A stretch of DNA of 64,000 nucleotides, taken from the NCBI GenBank assembly GCA_025934695.1, contig JAICWS010000001.1, positions 1,331,301-1,395,300 of the forward strand. Direction: 5' to 3'. This DNA comes from Alphaproteobacteria bacterium (GTDB lineage Bacteria; Pseudomonadota; Alphaproteobacteria; Micavibrionales; UBA2020). The notes under the pieces were generated by a model. It did not search any database, was not told the DNA's origin, and saw only the letters and a program-made list of their open reading frames with translations. Made by a program: the position numbers and the translations under genes. Numbering within the stretch: position 1 is the first letter of the stretch; every line of letters begins with the position of its first letter. Below, one piece after another: positions 18,531 through 26,299 of this stretch.

Positions 18531-19882
18531 CAAATATCCCTCAAATACGCTTCATACTCGAGGCTCGAGACCTGGCGCTCCAGCTGCTCTTTCTCCTGGC
18601 GCTTGCAGGCGAGGTAGAGCTTCTGGAAGTCGCGGCCGAGGTATTTGGCGATGAATTTCGATTTTTCGAAGGCTTCCAGCGCGCCTTCCCAGGTCGCGGG
18701 CAGATGCTTGGCGCCCGAGGCATAGACGTTCCCCGTAAACGGCTTGCCGGGATCGACCTTGTTCACGATCCCGTCATAGGCGCCGGCCAGCATGACGGCG
18801 AGCGCGAGGTACGGGTTGGCATCCGCCCCCGGCACGCGATGCTCGATGCGCGTCGCGGCAAGGTTGCTGGCCGGAACGCGCAGCGCGGCAGAGCGGTTGT
18901 CGTAGCCCCAGGACACCGTCGTCGGCGCGTGGGAGCCCACCGCGAAGCGCCGGTAGGAGTTGAGGTTCGGCGCAAACACCGCCGTGCAATCCGGCATCGA
19001 TCGCAACAGCCCGCCGATGGCATGGCGTAAGCTCGGCGACCCCTTCGCGTCCTTGCCCATGAAAATATTGTTGCCCTTTTTGTCGAGGACGCTGAAATGG
19101 ACATGCATGCCGCTGCCCGACTTGTCGCCGTAGAGCTTGGCCATGAAGGTCGCATCCATGCCGTGCCTGCGCGCCGCGCCGCGCACGGCGCGTTTGAGCA
19201 GCGTGGCATGGTCGGCCGCCAGCAGCGCGTCGGGGACATGGTTGAGGTTCATTTCATACTGGCCGGGCCCGTTTTCCGAGATCGCGGCGTCGGCGGGGAC
19301 GCCCTGCGCCTTGCAGAAGGCGGTGATGTCGGACAGCACGGGCGCGAATTCCTCGACCTCGGATATGCTCAAGGTCTGCGGCGCGCGCGCGCGGCGCCCG
19401 GTGCGCGGGAACAGGGGCGGCTGCGGGGAGCCGCGCTCGTCGGGCCTGTTGTCGACGAGGTAAAATTCCAGCTCCGCCGCGACGACGGGGGTGAGGCCTT
19501 TTTTCGCGTACAGATCGAGCACGCGTTTCAGCACATGGCGGCAATCGCCGAAGAACGGCCTGCCCCGCGTGTCGGACATGGAGAGCAGCACCTGCGCGCC
19601 CGGGCGCTCGGCCCAGGGCACGGCATGGAGGCTGCCCGGCACGGCATGGCAGACGCCGTCGTTATCGCCCGTTTCGGCAATGAGCCCGGCGGGGATGACA
19701 TCCTGCCCCCAGATATCGACGGCATAGATGGAATAGGGCACGCGCAACCCGTCCTTGAAGACCTTGCCGCTGCCCTCGCGCGGAATGCGCTTGCCGCGCA
19801 GGACGCCATTTACATCGACGATAAAGGCCTCGAGCGCCTCGATCTCGGGATGGTCGTCGAAGAAGACCTGCGGCTGGGGCAT
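18530..19882 (-). CDS. puuA: Glutamine synthetase family, gamma-glutamylputrescine synthetase-like
   Basis: 450 residues from ATG 19882, which has GAGG five bases upstream; an ATG 15 codons earlier has no such site. It ligates glutamate to putrescine with ATP, the first step of the Puu catabolic pathway. Features: start EAFIVDVNGVLRGKRIPR, GQYEMNLNHVPDALLAADHA, KLYGDKSGSGMHVHFSVLD, the PuuA-like NLNSYRRF ... SWGYDNRSAALRVPAS and RIEHRVPGADANPYLALAV. The absent adenylylation-loop tyrosine motif and the puuB neighbour argue against a nitrogen-assimilation GlnA. Confidence 0.87.
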   Translation of the reverse strand: MPQPQVFFDDHPEIEALEAFIVDVNGVLRGKRIPREGSGKVFKDGLRVPYSIYAVDIWGQDVIPAGLIAETGDNDGVCHAVPGSLHAVPWAERPGAQVLLSMSDTRGRPFFGDCRHVLKRVLDLYAKKGLTPVVAAELEFYLVDNRPDERGSPQPPLFPRTGRRARAPQTLSISEVEEFAPVLSDITAFCKAQGVPADAAISENGPGQYEMNLNHVPDALLAADHATLLKRAVRGAARRHGMDATFMAKLYGDKSGSGMHVHFSVLDKKGNNIFMGKDAKGSPSLRHAIGGLLRSMPDCTAVFAPNLNSYRRFAVGSHAPTTVSWGYDNRSAALRVPASNLAATRIEHRVPGADANPYLALAVMLAGAYDGIVNKVDPGKPFTGNVYASGAKHLPATWEGALEAFEKSKFIAKYLGRDFQKLYLACKRQEKEQLERQVSSLEYEAYLRDI

Positions 19883-20017
19883 GCTGACCTCGGGGGTGGT
19901 TGCCAAAAAGAACGGTAAATTTCGCATGCCGCCCCGAAACGGGCAAGATGCGGAGCCTTGTTATTGATATTTAAGGGAATTCTCCAAATTTAGCTGGCGT
20001 GAGGGCGGATTCCGCGC

Positions 20018-20046
20018 TTGAAAAGCCGCATCTTATATATTATGTT
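20018..20046 (+). promoter_or_regulatory. Promoter of tRNA-Thr
   Basis: TTGAAA (20018-20023), a 17-base spacer and TATGTT (20041-20046). The predicted start near 20053 lies six bases before the mature tRNA 5' end. Confidence 0.6.
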
Positions 20047-20058
20047 GCCTTCCGCAGT

Positions 20059-20133
20059 GCCGTCGTAGCTCAGTGGTAGAGCATTCGCTTCGTAAGCGAG
20101 AGGTCGCGGGTTCAAATCCCATCGACGGCACCA
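20059..20133 (+). tRNA. trnT: tRNA-Thr (anticodon CGT)
   Basis: 75 bases with genome-encoded CCA. The acceptor stem GCCGTCG/CGACGGC is perfect, the D-stem is GCTC/GAGC with an AGTGGTA loop, and the anticodon loop TTCGTAA reads ACG codons. The T-arm GCGGG-TTCAAAT-CCCAT has one G-U pair and one C-A mismatch at its base, unusual for this tRNA, where CCCGC would be expected. A run of six T's directly follows the CCA. An AT-rich insert begins right downstream, so this may be an integration site. Confidence 0.95.
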
Positions 20134-20180
20134 TTTTTTCCATCACCTGTTCTCCTAGCGCCAATCACCGTTTTGTTATA

Positions 20181-20201
20181 AAATTAGCGTAAGGCTAATT
20201 T
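20181..20201. promoter_or_regulatory. Inverted repeat between tRNA and DUF5131 gene
   Basis: Perfect 8-base arms AAATTAGC and GCTAATTT around GTAAG, 80 bases before the DUF5131 start and overlapping a TATAAA-like sequence. It could be an operator for the inserted gene pair. No regulator gene is nearby. Confidence 0.4.
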
Positions 20202-20280
20202 GCCGCCTGTTTTCCCCTTCCTGAGACAGTCATCCGATCCTAAAAGAACTTTCGAAGCAGCTTCCTAATAGCGAGATAGC

Positions 20281-21063
20281 ATGGCGGAAACTGAAATAGA
20301 ATGGACCGATGCGACTTGGAATCCCGTCGCGGGATGCACGATCAAAAGCGCTGGCTGTAAAAATTGTTACGCGATGAATATGGCGCGACGCCTAGACGCA
20401 ATGAAAATTGACAAGTATCGCGGATTGATCACCAAGAAAAAAACTGGCCCGATTTGGAGCGGCATAGTTCGAGAAGATCGAGCTTCATTATCCATCCCCT
20501 ATGGATGGAAAAAGCCACGTAAAATCTTTGTTAATTCTATGAGTGACCTATTCCATGACAAAGTCAGCGAAAGTTTTATTGCAGACGTGTGGAAAGTCAT
20601 GGAAGAAACGCCCCAGCATAATTACCAAATATTGACTAAACGTCCTGAACGAATGCAATTGATGGTAAAGAAAAAGCTGAAGAAAATACTCCCGAATGTT
20701 TGGCTTGGCACCAGTGTAGAAGACGTTCGTGTCATTTCACGCATAGATTATTTGAGGGCGACGCCAGCCGCTATTCGCTTTATTTCATTTGAGCCACTTA
20801 TTGGTTCAGTAGGTAAGGTCGATCTCAATGGGATCCACTGGGCAATCGTCGGCGGAGAAAGCGGCAATAAAGCGCGCCCCATAAAGGAAGAATGGATAGA
20901 CGAGATTTATGGGCAATGCGCCGCCTATAATACGGCCTTCTTTTTTAAACAGTGGGGCACTTGGGGAAAAGATAACAAAAAACGCTCAAAAAAAGCCAAC
21001 GGTCGTGTATACAGGGGTAGAACTTGGGATGAAATGCCTGTATATAATCAGGCTAGTTCATAA
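20281..21063 (+). CDS. DUF5131 (phage Gp37/Gp68) three-Cys-motif protein
   Basis: 260 residues. It opens with the family signature IEWTDATWNPVAGC followed by AGCKNCYAMNMARR, giving three cysteines in a C-x8-C-x2-C pattern reminiscent of a metal or Fe-S site. Later family segments are KIFVNSMSDLFHD, YQILTKRPERM, VWLGTSVEDV, IRFISFEPLIG and WAIVGGESGNKARP. Proteins of this family are found in phages and mobile regions; the reaction is not established. Codons are visibly AT-rich compared with flanking genes. It sits just after tRNA-Thr and 26 bases before its usual partner, TcmP. Confidence 0.9.
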   Translation: MAETEIEWTDATWNPVAGCTIKSAGCKNCYAMNMARRLDAMKIDKYRGLITKKKTGPIWSGIVREDRASLSIPYGWKKPRKIFVNSMSDLFHDKVSESFIADVWKVMEETPQHNYQILTKRPERMQLMVKKKLKKILPNVWLGTSVEDVRVISRIDYLRATPAAIRFISFEPLIGSVGKVDLNGIHWAIVGGESGNKARPIKEEWIDEIYGQCAAYNTAFFFKQWGTWGKDNKKRSKKANGRVYRGRTWDEMPVYNQASS

Positions 21064-21089
21064 ATTTCTACTTTTGGTTTATTTAAAGA

Positions 21090-22343
21090 ATGGCAATCAA
21101 AAATTACGATTGGCAGCATGGCGCCGAGCTCGACGACCACAGCAAACGTAAGCACAAAATATTAAACGAGTACTTCCGAGAATACTTAATCACGCGATGC
21201 AAACTACCTCAGCGAGAAAAATTTCGACTAGCGGTTGTTGACGGTTTTTCCGGCGCAGGCAAGTACAAATGCGGTAGTTTTGGATCTCCACTCATTTTTT
21301 TAGACTGCCTTAAAAAAACGGTTACCGAAATAAATATCGAGCGAACTCGCCAAGGCATGCGCCTCATCGAGGTCGAATGCCTTCTGCTATTTAATGACTT
21401 TAAACTGGTAGCGGTCGAACAGCTTAAACAAAACGTCGCGCCGCTAGAAATAGAAATCGCTGATACAACGAAGCAGTTACATGTCAAAGTTGACTATCAA
21501 AATAAAACTTTCCAAGATGCGTATCCGCTTTTCAAAAACATCATTCAAGCAGGCAACTATCGAAACGTAATTTTTAATCTGGATCAATGCGGATCATCGC
21601 ATGTAGATTTAGGCGCCATTAGGGATATTTTATCTACGTGGAAGTCAGCTGAAGTCTTCCTCAATTTCCCAATTGAAACGGTTAAGGCTTACATCTCTCC
21701 AGACGAAGCAAAAAGCAGCGCTCTCAAAAGCCATGCTGCACTAAGGGCAGAAATTTATGCCTCGCTAAAGGATGGAGACGCCCCCCTCAGTAAAGCAAGC
21801 TGGCTTGGTGAAGTTGAGCGGATTATATTTGAACACCTTAAAGGATGCGCGCCTTATACCAGTCCATTCTCAATTCACAATCCTGACGGCTGGCGTTATT
21901 GGCTCCTACATTTTGCAAATAGCTATAGGGCTCGCCAAGTCTACAACGACATTCTTCACAAAAATAGCTCTATGCAAGCGCACTTCGGACGATCTGGCCT
22001 AAACATGCTTTCGTACGATCCATCAAAAGACGGCGCGCTGTACCTATTTGACGCCGACTCGCGCAGGAGCGCCAAAGAGCAATTGCGAGAGGATATTCCG
22101 CGCGTAATTTCTGACCATGGCGACGTACTGAATGTTGAGAGCTTCTACGAATTTGCTTATAACGAGACGCCAGCACATAGCGATGATATAAATGAAATGA
22201 TTATTAACAATCCAGACGTTGAGGTCATAACGCCTGCCGGAAATGAGCGCCGGAGCGTCAATACAATTGGCACCGATGACCTGCTGAGGATTCGCAAACA
22301 AACAAGTATGTTTCCAATCTTCTTCGACCGTAAGAAAAAGTAA
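21090..22343 (+). CDS. tcmP: Three-Cys-motif partner protein TcmP
   Basis: 417 residues. Family members are named for pairing with the three-Cys protein, as here. The N-terminal third has a Rossmann-like methyltransferase-type motif, LAVVDGFSGAGKYKCG, and later VIFNLDQCGSSHVDLGAI in the place of a motif IV strand. The centre includes EVFLNFPIETVKAY, and the C-terminal half WRYWLLHFANSYRARQVYNDIL and SYDPSKDGALYLFD. These suggest a SAM-dependent or nucleotide-binding enzyme acting together with DUF5131; function unproven. AT-rich like its partner, indicating transfer of the two genes as a unit. Confidence 0.88.
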   Translation: MAIKNYDWQHGAELDDHSKRKHKILNEYFREYLITRCKLPQREKFRLAVVDGFSGAGKYKCGSFGSPLIFLDCLKKTVTEINIERTRQGMRLIEVECLLLFNDFKLVAVEQLKQNVAPLEIEIADTTKQLHVKVDYQNKTFQDAYPLFKNIIQAGNYRNVIFNLDQCGSSHVDLGAIRDILSTWKSAEVFLNFPIETVKAYISPDEAKSSALKSHAALRAEIYASLKDGDAPLSKASWLGEVERIIFEHLKGCAPYTSPFSIHNPDGWRYWLLHFANSYRARQVYNDILHKNSSMQAHFGRSGLNMLSYDPSKDGALYLFDADSRRSAKEQLREDIPRVISDHGDVLNVESFYEFAYNETPAHSDDINEMIINNPDVEVITPAGNERRSVNTIGTDDLLRIRKQTSMFPIFFDRKKK

Positions 22344-22379
22344 AACGGAGGCCAATGGGATTGGATTAATTTGATCTTG

Positions 22380-22560
22380 CTTATCAATCCCCCACAACCT
22401 CGCCAAATACTCCTCCTCCGTCACCTTCTCCATCCACTCACCATCTTGCCATCCAGCGCTTCCTGCACGGCGATGTGGCTCATAGCCGTGGTCGCAGTCG
22501 CGCCGTGCCAGTGGGGTTTTTGCAGTGGCAGGAGATGACGCCACCGGGGGAAAATTTTTT
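22380..22560 (-). pseudogene. Remnant of a cupin-domain protein (C-terminal part, frameshifted)
   Basis: On the minus strand, three consecutive pieces in different frames spell the end of a small cupin like those of carboxymuconolactone-decarboxylase-associated cupins: [11 protein letters not shown], then [20 protein letters not shown] with DGKMV, then [16 protein letters not shown]. At least two frame changes separate them (one in the C/A run before CACTGGCACGG, one at GTGAGTGG), and no start-proximal half is present. The remnant begins 37 bases after tcmP, so the insert may have destroyed this gene. Its family is inferred from motif memory. Confidence 0.55.
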
Positions 22561-22631
22561 TGGGGCCGCCTTGGCATTGTGTCCAGTGGACGCCAAAGAA
22601 GTCTTATTGATCGCAGGGACGCGCGCCGAGC

Positions 22632-23324
22632 TTAAAGCTTCAACCCCGGCTTATTCACCGGCGCTTTTGCCTCGACCGTCTCCGGCTGCGGAGCTTCGAC
22701 GGCGGCCGTGAAATCCGCCGTCGGCGCCGGCAGGGCGGCGAGCGGCTGGGGCGCGCCGATGACGACGGGCTGGGGCGCCGCGGGCAGCGGCTGGGCAGTC
22801 AGCGGCAGGTTGCAGGTCACGAGCGGCTGGTCGATCTGCTGGCCCTGCTCGTCCACCATCTTGCGCGTGAAGGAAAAGGAAGTCAGCGCTTCGCCCGCTT
22901 CGCCGTAGGCACGAACACGCGCGAGGCTGCCCCGGATGTCGAAAAGATGCGCCGCGATCTTGCGCATGGTGCGGGCGGGCAGCTCGGGCAGGTGCTGCAT
23001 TTTTTCGGTGTAATCGCTGATCAGCTTCTGGGTCATGAAAATGCTGGCGACGTCGCGCTTGTTGCCGACCAGTTTCACGCCGTTCAGCGCCACCGTGTTG
23101 CCCTTGGGGCGATTATGTTCGCCGCCGGACGGGAAGGACATGAGCAGCATTCCTCCGCCCATCACAGCCGCTGCAATGGGGACCACGAAGAACGCCGCCC
23201 CCGCGATGCCTGCCACGGCCGTCCCCACCGCCGCGCCGATGCCAGTGCCGACGCCCGTCGATAACGTCATAAACGGATATTCGCGCCGGAGGTAGCGCGC
23301 GGCCTTGGTGATGGGGTTCTGCAT
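22632..23324 (-). CDS. Uncharacterised membrane-associated protein
   Basis: 230 residues. Residues 20-65 form a glycine/alanine-rich hydrophobic hairpin (GVGTGIGAAVGTAVAGIAGA then FFVVPIAAAVMGGGMLL), likely two membrane passes. The middle (80-170) is soluble, with LNGVKLVGNKRDVASIF. The tail is Pro/Ala-rich (PLPAAPQPVVIGAPQPLAAL) and probably disordered. No family recognised. It is the distal gene of the unit starting at 23858, 33 bases after the preceding stop. Confidence 0.65.
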   Translation of the reverse strand: MQNPITKAARYLRREYPFMTLSTGVGTGIGAAVGTAVAGIAGAAFFVVPIAAAVMGGGMLLMSFPSGGEHNRPKGNTVALNGVKLVGNKRDVASIFMTQKLISDYTEKMQHLPELPARTMRKIAAHLFDIRGSLARVRAYGEAGEALTSFSFTRKMVDEQGQQIDQPLVTCNLPLTAQPLPAAPQPVVIGAPQPLAALPAPTADFTAAVEAPQPETVEAKAPVNKPGLKL

Positions 23325-23357
23325 GCTGACTGCCTTCTTGTTTTCAATCCGGATGAA

Positions 23358-23858
23358 TTAGAACCGCCGCGATCCGTGGGGAACGGGTTTTTCCACCGCA
23401 AGCGGCTTATACGGTTTTGCCGCATCGATGTTGAGGTGGAGATATTCCTGTCCCGCGGTGGATGTGCGGCCATAGCCGTAACGCCCAACCGTGACGGTGC
23501 ATTCGATATCAAGATCGCGGCAGGCCTGGTCCAGCGACTTGAAGCCGTCGAGGCTGCCGAGATCGAGCCCGGTCACGCCACGCACCGGAACATCCTCGGG
23601 GGGCGCAAAGCTTCTGTCGGTCGCCACGTTCCGGCCTTGTTCAAGCGCTTCGGTCAGGCCGAGAACCACAGGCGGCAGCGCCGACGCGACGTCATTGAAC
23701 CATTTGCTGATGGATTGGCGCAGGGCGTCCTGCGCATGCGCCTGTTCTTCCTGCGCGCGCGTTTCGTCGCCGGCGGTTTTGCGGGCGAGCGCCTCGCGCA
23801 GCTTGTTGCCGGCGGAGGCGGGGTTGTCGTGGCTGGCGGGTCCGCGGGATCCTCGCAT
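23358..23858 (-). CDS. Uncharacterised soluble protein
   Basis: 166 residues, no signal peptide. The N-terminal part is helical and charged (NKLREALARKTAGDETRAQEE). The C-terminal half carries a compact segment, SLDQACRDLDIECTVTVGRY, followed by YLHLNIDAAKPYKPLAVEKP. No family recognised. The start is supported by AAAGGA eight bases upstream and a consensus promoter at 23904-23932. Probably cotranscribed with the membrane protein at 22632. Confidence 0.65.
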   Translation of the reverse strand: MRGSRGPASHDNPASAGNKLREALARKTAGDETRAQEEQAHAQDALRQSISKWFNDVASALPPVVLGLTEALEQGRNVATDRSFAPPEDVPVRGVTGLDLGSLDGFKSLDQACRDLDIECTVTVGRYGYGRTSTAGQEYLHLNIDAAKPYKPLAVEKPVPHGSRRF

Positions 23859-23903
23859 GGTCGAAGTCCTTTCAAAATATTATTTTCGATAACTCGTGGC
23901 GGC

Positions 23904-23932
23904 AGAATAGAAAGCGCCCGCGCAAATGTCAA
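23904..23932 (-). promoter_or_regulatory. Sigma-70 type promoter upstream of 23858 gene
   Basis: On the minus strand TTGACA (23932-23927), a 17-base spacer and TATTCT (23909-23904), about 46 bases before the ATG. Strong -35; the -10 matches at four of six positions. Confidence 0.65.
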
Positions 23933-23947
23933 CAATGTTATGTATAC

Positions 23948-24541
23948 TTACGGGGCGGTCGGGAGGGACCGCCGCAGCCAGGCGCAACAGGCCAGAAAAA
24001 CAAAGGCGAACAAGGCCTTCGACAGGTCCAGGGGCGGATCGCCGTCGTTGTAGAGGGCGGACTGTGAGGGATCGTCAGGGTCATAGAACAGGGTCACTTC
24101 CATCCCGCGCTTGTGCTGCGCGACCCAGGCATTGCCCGCGTCGCGCGAGGGGAGAACGTTGCGGGCGAGGGAAACGGTATTGCCCTCATATTGGGCGCCA
24201 TCGACCTCATAGCTGTAACTGGCGCGGGGGATCGCCACGCGCGGGCAGACCCTGTCCCAGTCGTCGTTGGACTGATGTTGGGGGTCCGGGTTGGGATGGG
24301 GGCAGCTAAAGGTGACGAAGCTGTCGGAGGTCATTCTGCCCGTCGTCTGGACCCAGTGGTTCTTCTGCTGCCAATGCGACCAGCTGGCATAGGTAAAGCC
24401 AACCCCCATCAGCACGGTGACGATCATCACCGCCGTCAAAAGCTTTCGCTGTTCGCCGGGCGCGAGGCCGACATTGTGCGCAAAGCCGCGCATCAGCAGC
24501 GCGAAGAACATGGCAAGGAGGATGGAGAGAATGAAACTCAT
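23948..24541 (-). CDS. DUF3592 membrane protein
   Basis: 197 residues. Two N-terminal membrane segments (residues 2-20 and 33-52) and a C-terminal one (about 172-188) flank a soluble domain with HWVQTTGRMTSDSF, ASYSYEVDGAQYEGNTVSL and MEVTLFYDPDDPSQSAL. This W.xTxGxI ... YxYxVxGxxY ... VxVYYxPxxPxxSxL pattern defines DUF3592. The extracytoplasmic loop contains two cysteines (SCPHPNPDP, RVCPRV) that may pair. Function unknown. It forms a unit with the small membrane gene starting at 24815, ten bases upstream. Confidence 0.8.
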   Translation of the reverse strand: MSFILSILLAMFFALLMRGFAHNVGLAPGEQRKLLTAVMIVTVLMGVGFTYASWSHWQQKNHWVQTTGRMTSDSFVTFSCPHPNPDPQHQSNDDWDRVCPRVAIPRASYSYEVDGAQYEGNTVSLARNVLPSRDAGNAWVAQHKRGMEVTLFYDPDDPSQSALYNDGDPPLDLSKALFAFVFLACCAWLRRSLPTAP

Positions 24542-24551
24542 GGCATCGTTT

Positions 24552-24815
24552 TCACTGGTTGTCTTCTTGCCTGGAACGCTTGCGCGACTTGCGGGGAAGA
24601 ATGCCGTCGCCCCGCTCCTCCGCCGCCTGTTCCGCCATGACGCCCAGGACGGCGCCGCCGACGATGATCAACGCCGTCACGATGATCGTGCCGGTTCTTC
24701 CGAGCAAGCCCTGGCCATATTCGTTGACGAGGCCGGCAAGGATCACCGCGGGGATCCCCCGCAGCCAGAACCGCCAGGAGGTGATGAAATTGATCAGAAG
24801 GAGGAAATCGAACAT
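24552..24815 (-). CDS. Small membrane protein
   Basis: 87 residues with two hydrophobic segments (about 2-30 and 42-62, the latter GTIIVTALIIVGGAVLGVMA) and a basic C-terminal tail RKSRKRSRQEDNQ that should remain in the cytoplasm. No family recognised. Ten bases separate it from the DUF3592 gene downstream, suggesting a bicistronic unit. Confidence 0.65.
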   Translation of the reverse strand: MFDFLLLINFITSWRFWLRGIPAVILAGLVNEYGQGLLGRTGTIIVTALIIVGGAVLGVMAEQAAEERGDGILPRKSRKRSRQEDNQ

Positions 24816-24859
24816 ATCGGCACCCCGCTCAGGTCAGGGTAGCGGATATTCGCCGTCCT

Positions 24860-24887
24860 GAACATTGCGCCGGCGGCGGCAATGTTC
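24860..24887. promoter_or_regulatory. Inverted repeat in divergent intergenic region
   Basis: Perfect 9-base arms GAACATTGC and GCAATGTTC around a G/C-rich 10-base loop, located between the divergent small membrane gene (24815) and the phosphoesterase (24977). An operator for either side or a hairpin in the phosphoesterase leader is possible. No other recognisable element is in this gap. Confidence 0.4.
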
Positions 24888-24976
24888 TGAAAATACCCGA
24901 CTTCCGGGCGCTTTTCAGCCGGCGTCCGCCATGGTCTAATCATCCCAACGGCGAAACGGTGTGATCTGGAGTTTGA

Positions 24977-25918
24977 ATGGGCCTTTCAAAGCAAAAGCCT
25001 GGTGCGCCGGTGCCTGACCATTTTCCGACCGTCGTCATTTCCGACCTCCACCTCGGCACCATGTTCGGCGCCGCGGATATGCTGGTCGAGTTCCTGCACA
25101 ATACGCGTTGCGACAAACTGATATTGAACGGCGACATCGTGGATGGCCGTCACCTCAGCCACCGGCGGCCCAAGGATTTCCCCGAGCGGCAGAAGCGCGT
25201 GTTCGACGCCATCAACCGCAAGATCGCGGAAGGCACCGAGGTCATTTACATTCCCGGCAACCACGACATCACGCTGCGGCATATTGGCGTCGCGGGAAAA
25301 ACCATCGACGGCGTGAAGATCGAGCAGTCCCTCCACCTCACCGACGCGAAGGGCCGCAAGCTGCTGGTCGTGCACGGCGATATTTTCGACCGGCGCGAAA
25401 TCCGCGCGGAGAAAGCGCCCGGCTGGCTCATCGAAGCCGTGGGCCGCGTCGACGAGGCCATGACGCGGGCCAGCCGCTTCGTCGACAGGATCGCAAAATT
25501 CACGCTGAAGAAGCGCTTCGATCTCGCGAGCCGCGTGCGCCGGTTGGTCGAGAACGACAAGAACGCCCATCGCCTGCTGGAAGACAAGGCCGTCGCGCAT
25601 GCCAAGCAGCATGGCTATGACGGCATCATCTGCGGCCACACGCATGCCTCCGCCAACAAGGTCAAAGACGGCTGCCTGTACCTGAATTCCGGCGACTGGG
25701 TCAACGGCTTTACCGCGCTGGCGATGGACAAGGGCGGAAACTGGGCGGTGATCCCCTGGAAACAGAAGCACAAGGAACTGGGGCTCAAGCGCAAGTTCCG
25801 CCACGCCGCCAACGACAACCCCGACCGCGCCTTCCGCCCCGCGACCGAAAAAATGCTCGCCGACATCCGCACCCTCTGGCCCGGCAAGGGCAAGCAGCTG
25901 AAGGGGCCGAAGGCTTAA
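24977..25918 (+). CDS. LpxH-like UDP-2,3-diacylglucosamine diphosphatase family metallophosphoesterase
   Basis: 313 residues of the calcineurin-like phosphoesterase superfamily. The dimetal site is clear: VVISDLHLG (D, H), LILNGDIVDG (D), IPGNHD (N, H), LVVHGDIFD (H) and GHTHAS (H, H). The long helical insert between HGDIFD and CGHTHA and the YLNSGDWV ending match the COG2908 group that includes LpxH, which removes UMP in lipid A synthesis. It is about 70 residues longer than enteric LpxH, and alphaproteobacteria often use LpxI instead, so the substrate remains open. GGAG lies upstream of the ATG. Confidence 0.8.
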   Translation: MGLSKQKPGAPVPDHFPTVVISDLHLGTMFGAADMLVEFLHNTRCDKLILNGDIVDGRHLSHRRPKDFPERQKRVFDAINRKIAEGTEVIYIPGNHDITLRHIGVAGKTIDGVKIEQSLHLTDAKGRKLLVVHGDIFDRREIRAEKAPGWLIEAVGRVDEAMTRASRFVDRIAKFTLKKRFDLASRVRRLVENDKNAHRLLEDKAVAHAKQHGYDGIICGHTHASANKVKDGCLYLNSGDWVNGFTALAMDKGGNWAVIPWKQKHKELGLKRKFRHAANDNPDRAFRPATEKMLADIRTLWPGKGKQLKGPKA

Positions 25919-25924
25919 GAAGCA

Positions 25925-26085
25925 ACTTCCAAAAATAGCGCAGGCGTCCCCTCTCCCAACGCATGTTGGCAGAGGGCTAGGGAGAGGGATTGTACCGCAC
26001 TCGACTGTTGAATATGGGACAATCCCTCTCCCCAGCCCTCTCCCGCCCTTCGGCGGAAGAGGGAGCAGGAGCGAAAATTTTTAAT
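25925..26085. repeat. Tandem 160-bp repeat, unit 1 (family B core)
   Basis: First of two near-identical units that fill the 374-base gap after the phosphoesterase. It begins ACTTCCAAAAATAGCGC, contains a family B palindrome (CCCTCTCCCAACGCATGTTG and inverse) and a second arm set ending GGAGCAGGAGCG. Nothing else is seen in the gap apart from the second unit and a 51-base spacer. Confidence 0.8.
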
Positions 26086-26136
26086 GGGACTTCAGACGTC
26101 GATGACTCCTTTCCGGCAGATTGTCTTTGAGAAATC

Positions 26137-26299
26137 ACTTCCAAAAATAGCGCGGGCGTCCCCTCTCCCAACGCATGTTGGGAGAGGGTTAGGGAGAGGG
26201 ATTGTACCTCCCTCGACTGTTGAGTATGGGACAATCCCTCTCCCCGGCCCTCACCCGCCCATCGGCGGGAGAGGGAGCAGGAGCGGAAATTTTCAATTA
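26137..26299. repeat. Tandem 160-bp repeat, unit 2 (family B core)
   Basis: Second unit in direct orientation, about 90% alike by eye. The two differ mostly by single substitutions (for example GCAGGCG versus GCGGGCG, and TTGAATATG versus TTGAGTATG). Its end overlaps the 3' end of the DUF962 gene, so the duplication may have reached into that gene's tail. Confidence 0.8.

Noticed and set aside
20134-22640. Search for a second copy of the tRNA-Thr 3' end as an attachment site
   Set aside because: No repeat of the T-arm/acceptor sequence was found by eye after tcmP, and no integrase is present; the boundary is inferred from composition and the cupin remnant.
25925-26299. Repeats considered as a CRISPR array
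   Set aside because: Only two long units with internal palindromes and one spacer; no short regular repeats and no cas genes.
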